64,000 bases of DNA from the NCBI GenBank assembly GCA_035621215.1, contig CP141729.1, forward strand, positions 518,944 through 582,943, read 5' to 3'. Source of the DNA: Oscillospiraceae bacterium MB08-C2-2 (GTDB lineage: Bacteria; Bacillota; Clostridia; Oscillospirales; Ruminococcaceae). Below the pieces are notes generated by a model. The model made no database searches and was not told where the DNA came from. It saw only the letters and a list, made by a program, of their open reading frames with translations. Of this stretch, positions 29,114-37,698 are shown piece by piece (within the stretch, counting starts at the first letter, position 1; each line of letters starts with the position of its first letter). The translations under genes were made by a program, and so were the position numbers.

Positions 29114-29560
29114 ATGAAACGAATCAAGGTATTTGTTTGTCTGCTGCTCCTTGTGCAGGCAATTCTGCTTCCCGGATGCTCTCTCACTTCCTATCGGGAT
29201 GGGGTGTATACCGCTCAAGCAGCGGAATTCTCTTCCAGCGGTTGGAAGGAAACACTGGAGCTAACCATTAAGCATGGAAAAATAGCCAAAATCAACTGGG
29301 ACGCCATTTATAAGGATGACAGCATTCCGATTCGCAAAAAACAGTACTCGAAAAGCGGGCTTTACGGAATGCTGGCGGGGGGTGCCAACAACGAGTGGTA
29401 TGATCAAGCCGTTGCGGCTGAACAGTTTATTATTGAAAATGGCCCGGGTGCTCTGGCCCTAACCGACGATGGGCATACTGATGCAGTGGCGGGCTGCTCC
29501 ATTTCAGTCAGCGAACTGGATCGCCTCCTGGCAGATTGTCTAAAGCAAGCTCAAAAATAA
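29114..29560 (+). CDS. FMN-binding-domain lipoprotein
   Basis: The 148-residue product has a lipoprotein signal peptide with lipobox LLPGC (Cys near residue 22). It then shows the FMN_bind pattern: YRDGVYTAQAAEFSSSGWKE, then LELTIKHGKIAKINWDAI, then DAVAGCSISVSELDRLLADC. The domain usually carries FMN covalently on a Thr/Ser in an SGAT-type motif. Here the region reads DAVAGCSIS, so covalent attachment is doubtful. Such proteins are thought to act in extracytoplasmic electron transfer. The GGAGAG site at 29101 supports the start. Confidence 0.8.
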   Translation: MKRIKVFVCLLLLVQAILLPGCSLTSYRDGVYTAQAAEFSSSGWKETLELTIKHGKIAKINWDAIYKDDSIPIRKKQYSKSGLYGMLAGGANNEWYDQAVAAEQFIIENGPGALALTDDGHTDAVAGCSISVSELDRLLADCLKQAQK

Positions 29561-29570
29561 AATGAATTAA

Positions 29571-29605
29571 AAAATCCCTTTGCTTTTGCAAAGGGATTTT
29601 TGGTT
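29571..29605 (+). terminator. Bidirectional terminator between convergent genes
   Basis: Perfect 13-bp stem (29571-29583 with 29588-29600), TTTT loop, A/T runs on both sides. It lies between the FMN-binding lipoprotein and the convergent flavoprotein gene. Confidence 0.85.
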
Positions 29606-29618
29606 TTCGGTTGCATGC

Positions 29619-30095
29619 TTAGCCAGGCATTTTCTTGTTTGCTTTACCCGAAATATGAGAGGGCATAATTTTTATTACTTTGGTTCGGGGAAGCATTTTC
29701 TCGATATAATAAACACCGGTTTCCAAATTGTCCAGGCAATATTTGCCGATAATGGCGGTGAGAGCCTGCTGTTTTTCTTCTCCGCTGGCCTCACAGGCTG
29801 TCCCAAAAACAATGGCACTTTCATAGTTGGTAGTGAAATCGTTAGGAAGAACCTGCGTTTCACCCACTACACAAAAAGAAACCCGGCTTTCGTGAGAAAT
29901 GTTTGCCAACTTGGATCCAGCCAAAGCACAATGAAAATAAATGGCTCCATTGTGGTAGACATAATTAATTGGTATTCCGTAAGGCTCTCCATCTGCTGCA
30001 ACAGTGGAAAGAACTCCATATTCGCCTTTGCGGAGTACCTGTTCTGTTTCTGCTTGGCCTAGTGAACGGTCTTTTCGGCGCATTTCTTTTAACAC
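29619..30095 (-). CDS. Pyridoxamine 5'-phosphate oxidase-like flavin-binding protein (NimA-like)
   Basis: The start is a GTG at 30095, six bases after GGGAGG. The 158-residue protein is a split-barrel flavoprotein: EYGVLSTVAADGEPYGIPIN, then YVYHNGAIYFHCALAGSKLA with the conserved His of the nitroimidazole-resistance (NimA) group, then VSFCVVGETQVLP and ESAIVFGTACE. Length and motifs match Clostridial NimA/PPOX proteins that bind FMN and reduce small molecules. Physiological substrates are mostly unknown. It is 39 bp from the MFS gene upstream and probably co-transcribed with it. Confidence 0.9.
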   Translation of the reverse strand: MLKEMRRKDRSLGQAETEQVLRKGEYGVLSTVAADGEPYGIPINYVYHNGAIYFHCALAGSKLANISHESRVSFCVVGETQVLPNDFTTNYESAIVFGTACEASGEEKQQALTAIIGKYCLDNLETGVYYIEKMLPRTKVIKIMPSHISGKANKKMPG

Positions 30096-30134
30096 AAGGA
30101 ACCTCCCATAATCAATACAAATTCTTTAAAACAA

Positions 30135-31346
30135 TTAGATATTTTCGGGCTGAATCATAACGGACTGTACCGGGCGATTTGGCTCTTTGATAAGCAGAGT
30201 GCCCAAGAAGCCAATCAAAGCGATGCCGGATAGGACATACATAGCGGTGGGAAGGCCGTGAATATCGCCTATTTTTCCCAGCATAGGTGAGAAAATGCCG
30301 CCAATGCTGACCGTCAGGCCCATTGTGATTCCAGAAGCTAAGCCCAGACGGTTGGGTAAATATTTCTGCCCCAAAGCTACAGATGGGGTATAGGCAAAGT
30401 TGACTGCTGCCGAAAGAAAAATGACAAATACAGTAGCCACCATTACACTCTTGGTCAGCAGAGTGAGAATCAGCAGAGGGAAGATGACCCCAAAAGAAGT
30501 GCAAATCACACGGCGAAAGCCGAAGCGATCGGCCAAGCGCCCACTGATGAGGGTGGCAATGGTGGCGGCAATCGCCATAACGGTGACCATCATACTGCCA
30601 CGTTCTTGGGTTTGTATCAGCACACCCACCCAATAGAGCGGGATAAAGGCCTGCAAGCCACTATGTATAATGGAACGGGCAAACAGCGAGATGCAAAGCT
30701 TAAAAAAAGCGGGCCAATCATCCTTTTGGCCGTTATCGGCGTTAAGTTTGCGTTCTTCATCGGTCATTGCGCTGGAAAATTGCAGGAATTTTTTCTGTTG
30801 AAAAAGAAAAACCAGCGAAATAGCGATGACAGGCAGAATGATAATCGCTCCGCCTTTGATGCCCCAAACGGAGACAGCGGCTGTGGCCATAATCGGCCCT
30901 ACAATAAAGCCGATATTTCCACCGGCTGAGAAAATGCCCACACTGCGGCCCTTATGCTCACCGGCAACGCAGTTGGCCATTCTGCCGCCTTCGGGATGAA
31001 ACATAGCGCTCCCTAAACCGGCAAAGGTCACTAGACCAAACATGGCCCAATAGTTATCTACAAAACCAATAAAAGCGATTCCCACACCAGAAATCAGCAT
31101 TCCAAGAGTCATAAGCCACGGCATTGCCTTGCGGTCGCTTATAACCCCCAGAACCGGCTGAACCAATGAGGATAAAAAGCTGCTGGCAAACAAAAGTCCG
31201 GCGGCGGAAGCATAATCAATGCCCCGTTGGGCAACCAAAAAGGGAAGAAGAGCAGGAAGGGCAGCTTGGCTCATGTCAGTACAGATATGCCCGATCATCA
31301 TCAGATAGCTGTAACCTTGAGAGCCTTGTTTTACCGAGTTGTTCAT
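30135..31346 (-). CDS. MFS transporter, fosmidomycin-resistance (Fsr)-like
   Basis: ATG at 31346 starts a 403-residue protein with 12 predicted helices. Its N-terminal GHICTDMSQAALPALLPFLV matches the H-x-x-x-D-x-x-Q-x-x-LPALLPF signature of the Fsr subfamily. GVISDRKAMPWLMTLGMLI is the MFS loop 2-3 motif, and FAGLGSAMFHPEGGRMANCV contains the FHPEG block typical of Fsr. The family exports fosmidomycin and probably other small compounds. The central loop (residues ~190-220) is longer than average and charged. The gene precedes the flavoprotein gene. Confidence 0.9.
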   Translation of the reverse strand: MNNSVKQGSQGYSYLMMIGHICTDMSQAALPALLPFLVAQRGIDYASAAGLLFASSFLSSLVQPVLGVISDRKAMPWLMTLGMLISGVGIAFIGFVDNYWAMFGLVTFAGLGSAMFHPEGGRMANCVAGEHKGRSVGIFSAGGNIGFIVGPIMATAAVSVWGIKGGAIIILPVIAISLVFLFQQKKFLQFSSAMTDEERKLNADNGQKDDWPAFFKLCISLFARSIIHSGLQAFIPLYWVGVLIQTQERGSMMVTVMAIAATIATLISGRLADRFGFRRVICTSFGVIFPLLILTLLTKSVMVATVFVIFLSAAVNFAYTPSVALGQKYLPNRLGLASGITMGLTVSIGGIFSPMLGKIGDIHGLPTAMYVLSGIALIGFLGTLLIKEPNRPVQSVMIQPENI

Positions 31347-31735
31347 GTTCCAATTTCCTTTGCTGAGTGTATTTTTAAGATAATTAGGCGGAAAAGAAAA
31401 TCGCAGCATGCCCGCAGGCGTAAAAGGATGCAGCCTACTTTATGCAGACTGCATGCAAATAGTATATCATGTTCTGGTGATAAACAAAAGAAAAGTTAAG
31501 AATTTATCATTTATATTTAAGCACTGTTTTGGCAGAAGAAAAGAGCTGGATTTTCATAATTATAGACGATACAAATAAAAACTGCGTCTTTATTTGTGGG
31601 GCAAAGACCGCAGGCCGCAAATCGGCCTGTTCTTGCTGCACTAAAGATGGCTCCAAGAGCCTTGCAATGAAGTTTTGATTTGAGATGAAAAAAACACGCC
31701 TCATCGGAGTGAAGCGTGTCAAAAGTATAGAAATA
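31347..31735. other. 390-bp intergenic region between the MFS and RNHCP genes
   Basis: No convincing ORF. Near 31692-31720 a dyad (ACACGC...GCGTGT) may terminate the RNHCP gene, and 31585-31615 has a weak hairpin around TTGTGGGGCAAAGACCGC. The part next to 31346 should hold the MFS promoter. Confidence 0.45.
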
Positions 31736-32176
31736 TTAAAATCTTGAGTTTTGTTTTATGCTGCCTTCGCCACCCATGAGGGCTACCATCTCCTCTATAC
31801 GTTCTAAAGGGAAAGGCGGCTGACACAATGGCTTCATTGCAATGCTCATAAGCTTCATGGGATTATCATCTGCGGCAACACGGTTTGAGGATAACGCCCC
31901 GCACCGGCGGCAGCGGTGAATAATCGCCCATTCGCCGCCATTTCGAACCCATACAGATACAGGCTCCATAATTCCGCCGCAGTCTGCCTGGCGGTCGCCG
32001 GGCTCATTATCAACATGCAGACTTGTTAGGCAGTTTGGGCAGTGATTGCGGTGCTCGCTTCCGGCACCTTCGGGAATGACCTGCCTTCCACAACTTTTGC
32101 AGATAAAAATATCATGGCAGGCGTTCGCTTTAAAATAACCCTTTTCGTATTGCTTGCGCTTGTTTTCTCGATTCAT
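31736..32176 (-). CDS. RNHCP-domain zinc-ribbon protein
   Basis: The preferred start is the ATG at 32176, giving 146 residues. It contains FICKSCGRQVIPEGAGSEHR followed directly by the name-giving RNHCPNCLTSLHVD, and later a second Cys set HRCRRCGALSSNRVAADDN. The four-plus cysteines suggest bound zinc. RNHCP proteins are small, widespread in Bacillota and of unknown function. The last ~30 residues (PLERIEEMVALMGGEG) look helical. It stands alone, divergent from splB. Confidence 0.88.
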   Translation of the reverse strand: MNRENKRKQYEKGYFKANACHDIFICKSCGRQVIPEGAGSEHRNHCPNCLTSLHVDNEPGDRQADCGGIMEPVSVWVRNGGEWAIIHRCRRCGALSSNRVAADDNPMKLMSIAMKPLCQPPFPLERIEEMVALMGGEGSIKQNSRF

Positions 32177-32471
32177 AGAAGTGTTCCTCCAAAAAGTAAA
32201 TGAATCTCCTTTTGGGAGGATTGCGGAGTTTACCTTTCGCAAACCTCCCGGTTTGCAGCAAGCTCCTTAGAATTTGTTCTTTTCAAAAAGCCAATTCTCC
32301 TTCTTCACATTGTTAAGGTTGTTATTGTGTTGGTCTTTACCCAAAATATTTTGTGTTAAGACACCAACATTATAGCATGAATATAGCAAATAGAAAAGAG
32401 ATTTTTTCACAGACTTTAAAATAGTATCAACAGTATTGGGGAAGCTATCACTGTCAGGAGTGAATTGAACT
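32177..32471. other. Divergent intergenic region between the RNHCP gene and splB
   Basis: About 295 bp, AT-rich. I looked for a sporulation sigma-G promoter in front of splB and saw no convincing match. Weak dyads only (GGGAGGATTGCGG...AACCTCCC near 32215-32255). Confidence 0.4.
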
Positions 32472-33473
32472 ATGAATATGCATTTTGATGCCGTTTATTA
32501 TGAGCCGGATGCACTTGGCTATGCGTTGGGGCAAATGCTCAAAGCAAAATATGCAGGCTTGCCTTGGATCGAAATAGAAAGTCATAACCGCATACCTGCC
32601 TTATCCGCAGCAAATAATCGGGATTTTGTCAAACTAAAACAGCATTTAATTATAGGCCTCAGAAAAACCCACAAATATGTGCCAAACCAAAAGGTTTCCG
32701 ATTGGCTGGTTCCCTATACCTCATCAGGCTGCCGTGCCATGTGCCTGTATTGTTATCTTGTATGCAATTATAACAAGTGTTCTTATCTTCGCCTGTTTGT
32801 GAATCGTGAGCAAATGTTGGAGAAGCTTCTTAGAACAGCCGATGCCGCTCTGGAACCGCAAACATTTGAAATTGGCAGCAACAGCGATTTGATTTTGGAG
32901 AATACAATTACAGACAATCTGGTTTACACAATCAAGCGCTTTGCGCAGGAGGGCCGGGGGCACTTAACCTTCCCGACAAAATTCGATATGGTTGCGCCTT
33001 TGCTTGGTATTGAACACCAAGGTAAGACGATATTCCGTATGAGCATGAACCCGGAAGAGATTATTCGCTCGGTTGAATTGGGCACATCTCATTTGGAAGC
33101 ACGGATTCAGGCGCTGAATCAAATGGCAGAGGCCGGATATCCAGTGGGCATGCTGCTGGCGCCTGTCATTCTGCTCCCGGATTGGCGGCAACTTTATGGC
33201 AGGCTGATTGAACGGCTGGCAGACCAATTAAGCCCTAAAGTGAAGGAAACCGGCTTTATAGAAATTATATTGATGACCTACAGCTTCGTTCAGAATGCCA
33301 TTAATACCGATGCCTTTCCCAATGCGGTGCAGCTGTTCAACCGGGAAACTATGACCGGGCGAGGGCGGGGGAAATACTCCTACCGGAACGATATACGGTT
33401 TGAGGTGGAGGATTTTCTGCGGCAGAAGCTGGCCGCACAATTGCCTGAAATGCCGATCCTATATATTTCATAA
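32472..33473 (+). CDS. splB: Spore photoproduct lyase
   Basis: The 333-residue protein has the radical SAM cluster motif C-x3-C-x2-C in SSGCRAMCLYCYLVCNYNKC, followed by the SplB-type YLRLFVNREQML. GSNSDLILENTI corresponds to the SDxVG-like segment, and LTFPTKFDMVAPLLG to the TKF block. The C-terminal half has the TIM-barrel pattern FRMSMNPEEIIRSVELGTSH. The enzyme repairs the spore photoproduct (5-thyminyl-5,6-dihydrothymine) in UV-damaged spore DNA during germination. Its presence is good evidence that the host forms endospores. It is monocistronic. Confidence 0.92.
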   Translation: MNMHFDAVYYEPDALGYALGQMLKAKYAGLPWIEIESHNRIPALSAANNRDFVKLKQHLIIGLRKTHKYVPNQKVSDWLVPYTSSGCRAMCLYCYLVCNYNKCSYLRLFVNREQMLEKLLRTADAALEPQTFEIGSNSDLILENTITDNLVYTIKRFAQEGRGHLTFPTKFDMVAPLLGIEHQGKTIFRMSMNPEEIIRSVELGTSHLEARIQALNQMAEAGYPVGMLLAPVILLPDWRQLYGRLIERLADQLSPKVKETGFIEIILMTYSFVQNAINTDAFPNAVQLFNRETMTGRGRGKYSYRNDIRFEVEDFLRQKLAAQLPEMPILYIS

Positions 33474-33503
33474 GCCGTTGCATAAAAAAAGAGACAAGAT
33501 TCC

Positions 33504-33532
33504 TTGACGATTTTTCCAATTTGAGGTATAAT
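33504..33532 (+). promoter_or_regulatory. Promoter of tRNA-Leu(UAA)
   Basis: TTGACG (33504-33509), 17-bp spacer, TATAAT (33527-33532): near-perfect housekeeping promoter 37 bp before the tRNA 5' end. Confidence 0.88.
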
Positions 33533-33569
33533 AAACGACAGTCGATTTATAGCCGGAGTCTTTATTTAT

Positions 33570-33656
33570 GCCGCTGTGGCGGAATCGGCAGACGCAAGGG
33601 ACTTAAAATCCCTCGGTGGAAACACCGTACCGGTTCAATTCCGGTCAGCGGCACCA
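33570..33656 (+). tRNA. tRNA-Leu, anticodon TAA (UAA), CCA encoded
   Basis: GCCGCTGTGGCGGAATCGGC begins at 33570 and the 3' half ends CAGCGGC-A-CCA at 33656. The anticodon stem-loop GGGACTTAAAATCCC shows TAA. A long variable arm (TCGGTGGAAACACCGT) and T-arm CCGGTTCAATTCCGG confirm a leucine tRNA. Confidence 0.96.
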
Positions 33657-33660
33657 AATT

Positions 33661-33700
33661 AAAGTCATGTATGAGATTTGAACTCATATATGACTTTTTG
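33661..33700 (+). terminator. Terminator of tRNA-Leu(UAA)
   Basis: A 15-bp stem with one wobble (33661-33675 with 33683-33697) is followed by TTGTTTT, four bases after the encoded CCA. Confidence 0.85.
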
Positions 33701-33757
33701 TTTTATCTATGCTACAATTAAGAACAGTGCAAATGATTTATAGATTTCGGAGAAAAA

Positions 33758-34207
33758 ATGAAGAAATATCAATTTGGATTTAACGTTTGGGGACTGGCGC
33801 TATTTATCCTTATTATGATTCCTAACTTCATATGGTTTTCTGTACCCGCCCCCCATGATGTTTTAAGGCAGGAATCTGTAACCCCTTTCATCGATAGGGT
33901 TGCCTCAATATGTCAAGTTGTAATGATTGCTGCCATTTGTCTGTTGAGACGAAAAGATGTACGAAAATTTACAATATGCAGTAAGTGGCTGTGGATTTGT
34001 ATGGCTGCAATCATTATATATTTCATCTGTTGGGCAGGATACTACTTAGGTGTTGCAGAGGAATTCGCTTTGTTGTCCTTGAGTGCTTTACCATGTATTG
34101 CATTTATTGCATATGAGATTGATCGTAAAAACTGGATAGCTTTAATTCCTACTTTGGTTTTTACTGTTTTGCACATTATTTATAGTCTGTTGAATTTTGT
34201 TATTTAA
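33758..34207 (+). CDS. Small integral membrane protein, family not recognised
   Basis: Starting at ATG 33758 after TTCGGAGAA, the 149-residue protein has four hydrophobic helices: WGLALFILIMIPNFIWFSV, VASICQVVMIAAICLL, LWICMAAIIIYFICWAGYYL and IALIPTLVFTVLHIIYSLL. A loop EEFALLSLSALPCIAFIAYE lies before the last one. It resembles small uncharacterised Clostridial membrane proteins, but I cannot name a function. It follows the tRNA terminator and appears to be a single-gene unit. Confidence 0.75.
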   Translation: MKKYQFGFNVWGLALFILIMIPNFIWFSVPAPHDVLRQESVTPFIDRVASICQVVMIAAICLLRRKDVRKFTICSKWLWICMAAIIIYFICWAGYYLGVAEEFALLSLSALPCIAFIAYEIDRKNWIALIPTLVFTVLHIIYSLLNFVI

Positions 34208-34332
34208 TTCCATAATTTTAGCGCAACCGAAGAACCTTCCTTATTTTGAATGTTCGATTATATTGTTTGCATGCGTGACAGTCTAAATCCTCATCTGAAA
34301 ACAGGATGATATGCAGAATTGACGCGGCTCTC

Positions 34333-34385
34333 AAAATCGTTTCTAAAGGAATTGAGTAATCTTTCTTTAGAAACGATTTTTTATT
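34333..34385 (+). terminator. Intrinsic terminator after the membrane protein gene
   Basis: Arms AAAATCGTTTCTAAAG (34333-34348) and CTTTAGAAACGATTTT (34365-34380), 16 perfect bp, followed by TTTA. Confidence 0.8.
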
Positions 34386-34467
34386 GTGGGATTAGTCCGC
34401 GTGTGTTACAATCGAAGAAAGCAAAATTGACGGATATAGCCAATTTGGCTATACGAAGGAGCTTGAA

Positions 34468-35043
34468 ATGGACGAAAAAGGTTTTCCAAAATATGTCGCC
34501 TTTTTCCGCGGAATTAATGTTGGCGGGAAAAACAAGGTTAAAATGGCCGACTTAAAGCAACTCTTTCATGATTGTGGCTTTTGCGATGTGACAACGTATA
34601 TCCAAAGCGGAAATGTGATTTTCAGATCTGATCAAGACGAATTTTTACTGCCGGATGTTATCTCCCATGCCTTCGAAAAGCGTTTTGCTTTCCCGAGTGA
34701 TGTTATTTTGCGCTCCGGCAATGAAATATCCGCAATAATGTCGGCATTGCCGTTTTCAAGAGAAGAAATAGAGCAAGTCGAAGTCAAAACTCCGGAAGTT
34801 GAGCATGTGTATGTTTTCATGGCAAACGATTCTATCGACCCTGCCGCCGCAGAAACATTGTATTCAGCGTACGGTGGAGAAGATAAGCTGTCGGTTGTGA
34901 AACGTGAGCTTTATCTGCTTTGTTATCATAGTATACGCGATTCAAAGCTGGCGACCTCGTTGTCAAAACTTGGTGTTTCGCTGACCTCCCGTAATCAGAA
35001 AACAATGCTTAAAATTTGTGAGTTGCTTGACGCCGACAGCTAA
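34468..35043 (+). CDS. DUF1697-family protein
   Basis: ATG at 34468 follows GAAGGAGCTTG. The 191-residue protein opens with YVAFFRGINVGGKNKVKMAD, the diagnostic DUF1697 start, then LKQLFHDCGFCDVTTYIQSG and NVIFRSDQDE. The C-terminal half includes a second similar fold ending in TSRNQKTMLKICELLD, matching the family's R-N-x-x-T/K-x-x-K end. The structure in homologues is two ferredoxin-like modules; biochemical function is unknown. It is followed by a strong hairpin. Confidence 0.93.
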   Translation: MDEKGFPKYVAFFRGINVGGKNKVKMADLKQLFHDCGFCDVTTYIQSGNVIFRSDQDEFLLPDVISHAFEKRFAFPSDVILRSGNEISAIMSALPFSREEIEQVEVKTPEVEHVYVFMANDSIDPAAAETLYSAYGGEDKLSVVKRELYLLCYHSIRDSKLATSLSKLGVSLTSRNQKTMLKICELLDADS

Positions 35044-35130
35044 ATCTGCACGATGTAAAAGTAAGTGATTGCATGCAATATTCGTTTACCTGCGGGTTCC
35101 TGAACACTCGTACCATAATTAATACCCCAA

Positions 35131-35166
35131 GCGGATGCCCTGCGGTTTTCACCGCAGGGCATCCGC
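35131..35166 (+). terminator. Strong hairpin downstream of the DUF1697 gene
   Basis: A 15-bp perfect GC-rich stem (35131-35145 with 35152-35166). The following TATTTATG is a weak T tail, so termination efficiency is uncertain. Confidence 0.65.
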
Positions 35167-35228
35167 TATTTATGGGCTTCTTCACTCTCAAAATGGCCGT
35201 CAAAAAAAGTGCGAGTTCATATTTGAAG

Positions 35229-36573
35229 GGTAGTGTCAATAGTTTTTCGCAAATTGGTTTTGAGCCTCTGATAATGTGGGATTAACCAGCGATCAAGGCA
35301 TCGTCTGCTGCAGCAGCAAGATGCTTCATGTTCATGTATTTCTTGTTACCCCACTGAGTACCGGCGACATGGCGCAAACGTGCGCAGACGAGCATCAGAG
35401 CGGAGTTTCCATCAGGAAATGCGCCGACCACCCTTGTACGGCGACGGATTTCACGGTTAAGGCGTTCGATGACGTTGTTCGTGCGAATTCGTGTCCAATG
35501 TTCGGGTGGGAAATCGGCATAGGTAAGCGTCTCATCAATGCTATCCTCCACTTTTCTGGCCGCTTGGGTCAGCTTCATGGCGTGCAGTTCTTGCACAACG
35601 GCTTTCGCCTTCTCCCGTGCCGCTTTTTTGCTTTCCTGCGCATGGATAGCCTTAAGCATTTTCGCTACCAGCTTCACCTTGGAGCGAGGGGTAACAGAGA
35701 ATACATTACGGTAGAAATGCACGGTGCAGCGCTGGTATTTGACGTCGGGAAACACTTCATAGACGGCCTCCAGCATACCCAGACATTTGTCACCCACAAT
35801 GAGCTTGACACCAGAAAGTCCACGGATTTTCAGCCATTGGAAGAAGGACACCCAACTTGCTTTATCCTCTTTCATCCCTTCAGCGGCGCCAATCACCTCC
35901 CGGTAGCCGTCCTCATTGACTGCGATGGCTACGAGGATAGCCACATTCTCATATTCTCCGCCCCAGTTGCGGCGAAGGTAGATGCCGTCCACATAGACAT
36001 ATGGGTATTTCCCGCCTTGCAAGGGGCGACCCCGCCAATCTTCAATGTGGACATACGCTTTCTTGTTCAGTTCGCTGATCGTGGCTGGTGACACCTTGCT
36101 TCCCCACAATGCCTCTGTAATATCCTCTACTCGCCGTACTGATACCCCGGCCAGATACATCTCAATCAATGCTTCTTCTACGCTGCTTTCCCGGCGGCGG
36201 TACCGCTCAATAATCGCTGTCTCAAAGGACACTCCTTTCAGCTTCGGCATTTTCAGCTCCACATCCCCTGACGTTGTTGTCAGATTCCGGTTGTAGTGCC
36301 CGCTGCGGTAGCCCTGTCGACCCTCACTGCGTTCATATTTCGCGGCATTGGTCAGTTGCTGTGCTTCCTGCTCCAACAACCCATTGAGTGTTTCCTCCAC
36401 GCTATTACGCACCAGTTCCCGGATTTCTACCTTGATTATCTCTTCGTTTAGTTGTACAATTTTCTCGGACATGGTTTTCCGTCTCCTTTCAAAATGGTGG
36501 TGTCGTTACTCCCATTTTACCAGAGACTTAAACCTTGTCCTTTTCTTATTTGCGAAACTTATTGTACCTTATC
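35229..36573 (-). mobile_element. IS256-family (mutator-type) insertion sequence, copy 1, intact
   Basis: The 1345-bp element is bounded by imperfect ~26-bp terminal inverted repeats, GGTAGTGTCAATAGTTTTTC at the left and, reverse complemented, GATAAGGTACAATAAGTTTC at the right. Both then read GCAAAT. Subtracting the nested IS200, a second copy at 49233-51305 has exactly the same length. It carries one transposase gene on the minus strand. Confidence 0.93.
35282..36472 (-). CDS. IS256-family DDE transposase
   Basis: The 396-residue protein starts MSEKIVQLNEEIIKVEIREL. It has the mutator-family core with a first Asp in VYVDGIYLRRNW, a second in KLIVGDKCLGMLEA, CTVHFYRNV, and the Glu in NNVIERLNREIRRRTRVVG. 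A conserved F-P-D-G-N-S-A segment follows, and the C-terminus ends KHLAAAADDALIAG. Length and motifs are standard, and there is no disruption. The gene should be functional. The leader contains CTCCTTTC (GAAAGGAG on the coding strand) as ribosome binding site. Confidence 0.95.
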   Translation of the reverse strand: MSEKIVQLNEEIIKVEIRELVRNSVEETLNGLLEQEAQQLTNAAKYERSEGRQGYRSGHYNRNLTTTSGDVELKMPKLKGVSFETAIIERYRRRESSVEEALIEMYLAGVSVRRVEDITEALWGSKVSPATISELNKKAYVHIEDWRGRPLQGGKYPYVYVDGIYLRRNWGGEYENVAILVAIAVNEDGYREVIGAAEGMKEDKASWVSFFQWLKIRGLSGVKLIVGDKCLGMLEAVYEVFPDVKYQRCTVHFYRNVFSVTPRSKVKLVAKMLKAIHAQESKKAAREKAKAVVQELHAMKLTQAARKVEDSIDETLTYADFPPEHWTRIRTNNVIERLNREIRRRTRVVGAFPDGNSALMLVCARLRHVAGTQWGNKKYMNMKHLAAAADDALIAG

Positions 36574-36581
36574 ATTTGAAG

Positions 36582-36841
36582 TGTGCATGGAGTTGAACTC
36601 GCACCTACGTCCTTTTATGGAAGAAATCCTAAAAAGAAAGCGGCGCTTTTTTATCGATGAAACAATAAAAGTAAGCGAAAAGGGGATGGACAATTTGAGT
36701 GGGCGGCTCCGGCGATCCTGTTCGCCTGCTTAGTGTTCACTATGACGGTGCCGGCCTATATCTGGACGATTCTAGATATGTAGCCGCCAAAAGCAGAGCA
36801 AGCGTTCATGTGCTTGCTCTAATTGAAATATATGGGTTACG
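36582..36841. other. 260-bp region with possible gene remnants beside the IS256 insertion
   Basis: The sequence GTGCGAGTTCA just left of the insertion (35209-35219) pairs with TGAACTCGCAC (36594-36604) just right of it. The IS has therefore split what was an 11-bp hairpin stem. Around 36680-36780 an open frame without a start reads QFEWAAPAILFACLVFTMTV and ends PAYIWTILDM, like the end of a membrane protein. I cannot identify it. Confidence 0.35.
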
Positions 36842-37601
36842 TTAATTTTTGTCCAGCAGTTTCTTTAGGTAGCCTTCATTAAGCATGTGGACTGTTTGAA
36901 ATTTTCCATTATAAAAAACGGCCCAATTGTTAAACACACCGGGAAGTGACTTTGCCTTTTCTACTGTATCAACAGCAATAAGCCTAAGCGGAATGGAATT
37001 CGCTTCACAGTACCCCTTTACTTGTTCGATACAGTTGGGTATATAGGGGCATTGCAATCCATAATAAATGGTCAATTCCTTGTTTTCAATAGACTGATTT
37101 CTTGCGCTGTCCGCAAAATTTGGTTGTGTCCCATCAAAAGATAACGCTAATAACTCATAGTCGCCCAGGAGAGTATCTACAGTCAAAAAACCGTTGGCTT
37201 GCATGAATTTTTTGTCGGATAAAAACGGCGATTTCTTTTTGGAGCTAATTACGCAGATACCTGATTTTCCCCGGCTTTTTGCGTCATCTATACAGTATTT
37301 CAACAGTGCCTTACCATGCCCTTGTCCCTTGAAACTGCCAGCCACCCAAAGGCAATAGATATACATATAGTTTTGACCAACAACAGGAACCCCATGCCTT
37401 TTCCAGAGGGGCATACTCAATAAACACCTTGCCCTTTTCGTTTAGCTTACGGAATACATGCCCTTCTTTTATACGCTCCGCAAGCCATTGGCGTTTTACA
37501 TTTACACCGGCTTGATGTTTCTTGTCGGCAATGGCACAGCAAAGATGCTCTGCCGGCAAATTCTCGGCTGTAATATTAATATATTCACTCATAAAATACA
37601 T
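36842..37601 (-). pseudogene. GNAT acetyltransferase with YoaP-like C-terminal domain, frameshifted
   Basis: The first frame (from ATG 37601) reads NITAENLPAEHLCCAIADKK and runs to EYAPLEKAW, then diverges. The second frame continues with VPVVGQNYMYIYCLWVAGSF, the acetyl-CoA site KGQGHGKALLKYCIDDAKSR, then GDYELLALSFDGTQPNF and a YoaP-type thioredoxin-like domain starting YYGLQCPYIPNCIEQVKGYC. Removing one G from the run of four (plus-strand CCCC at 37390-37393) restores one ~250-residue protein of the usual length. The gene is otherwise undamaged. This could be a recent mutation, slipped-strand variation or a sequencing error. Confidence 0.85.
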
Positions 37602-37698
37602 CCTCTCATGTTAATTTTATATTCCAAAACAGTCTTACATTAATATGCATGGTGTTTATTTTAACGCATCAAAAGCTCACAAACTAAGATAGAATAAA

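Larger units (their letters stand above)
35221..36581 (-). repeat. 8-bp target-site duplication (ATTTGAAG) bounding IS256 copy 1
   Basis: ATTTGAAG occurs at 35221-35228 and 36574-36581, directly abutting the element on both sides. An 8-bp duplication is the normal product of IS256-family insertion. Confidence 0.9.

Noticed and set aside
35276-36091. 271-codon plus-strand ORF over the IS256 transposase (and its copy at 50059-50823)
   Set aside because: It is the shadow of the conserved transposase on the other strand. It recurs only because the element is duplicated.
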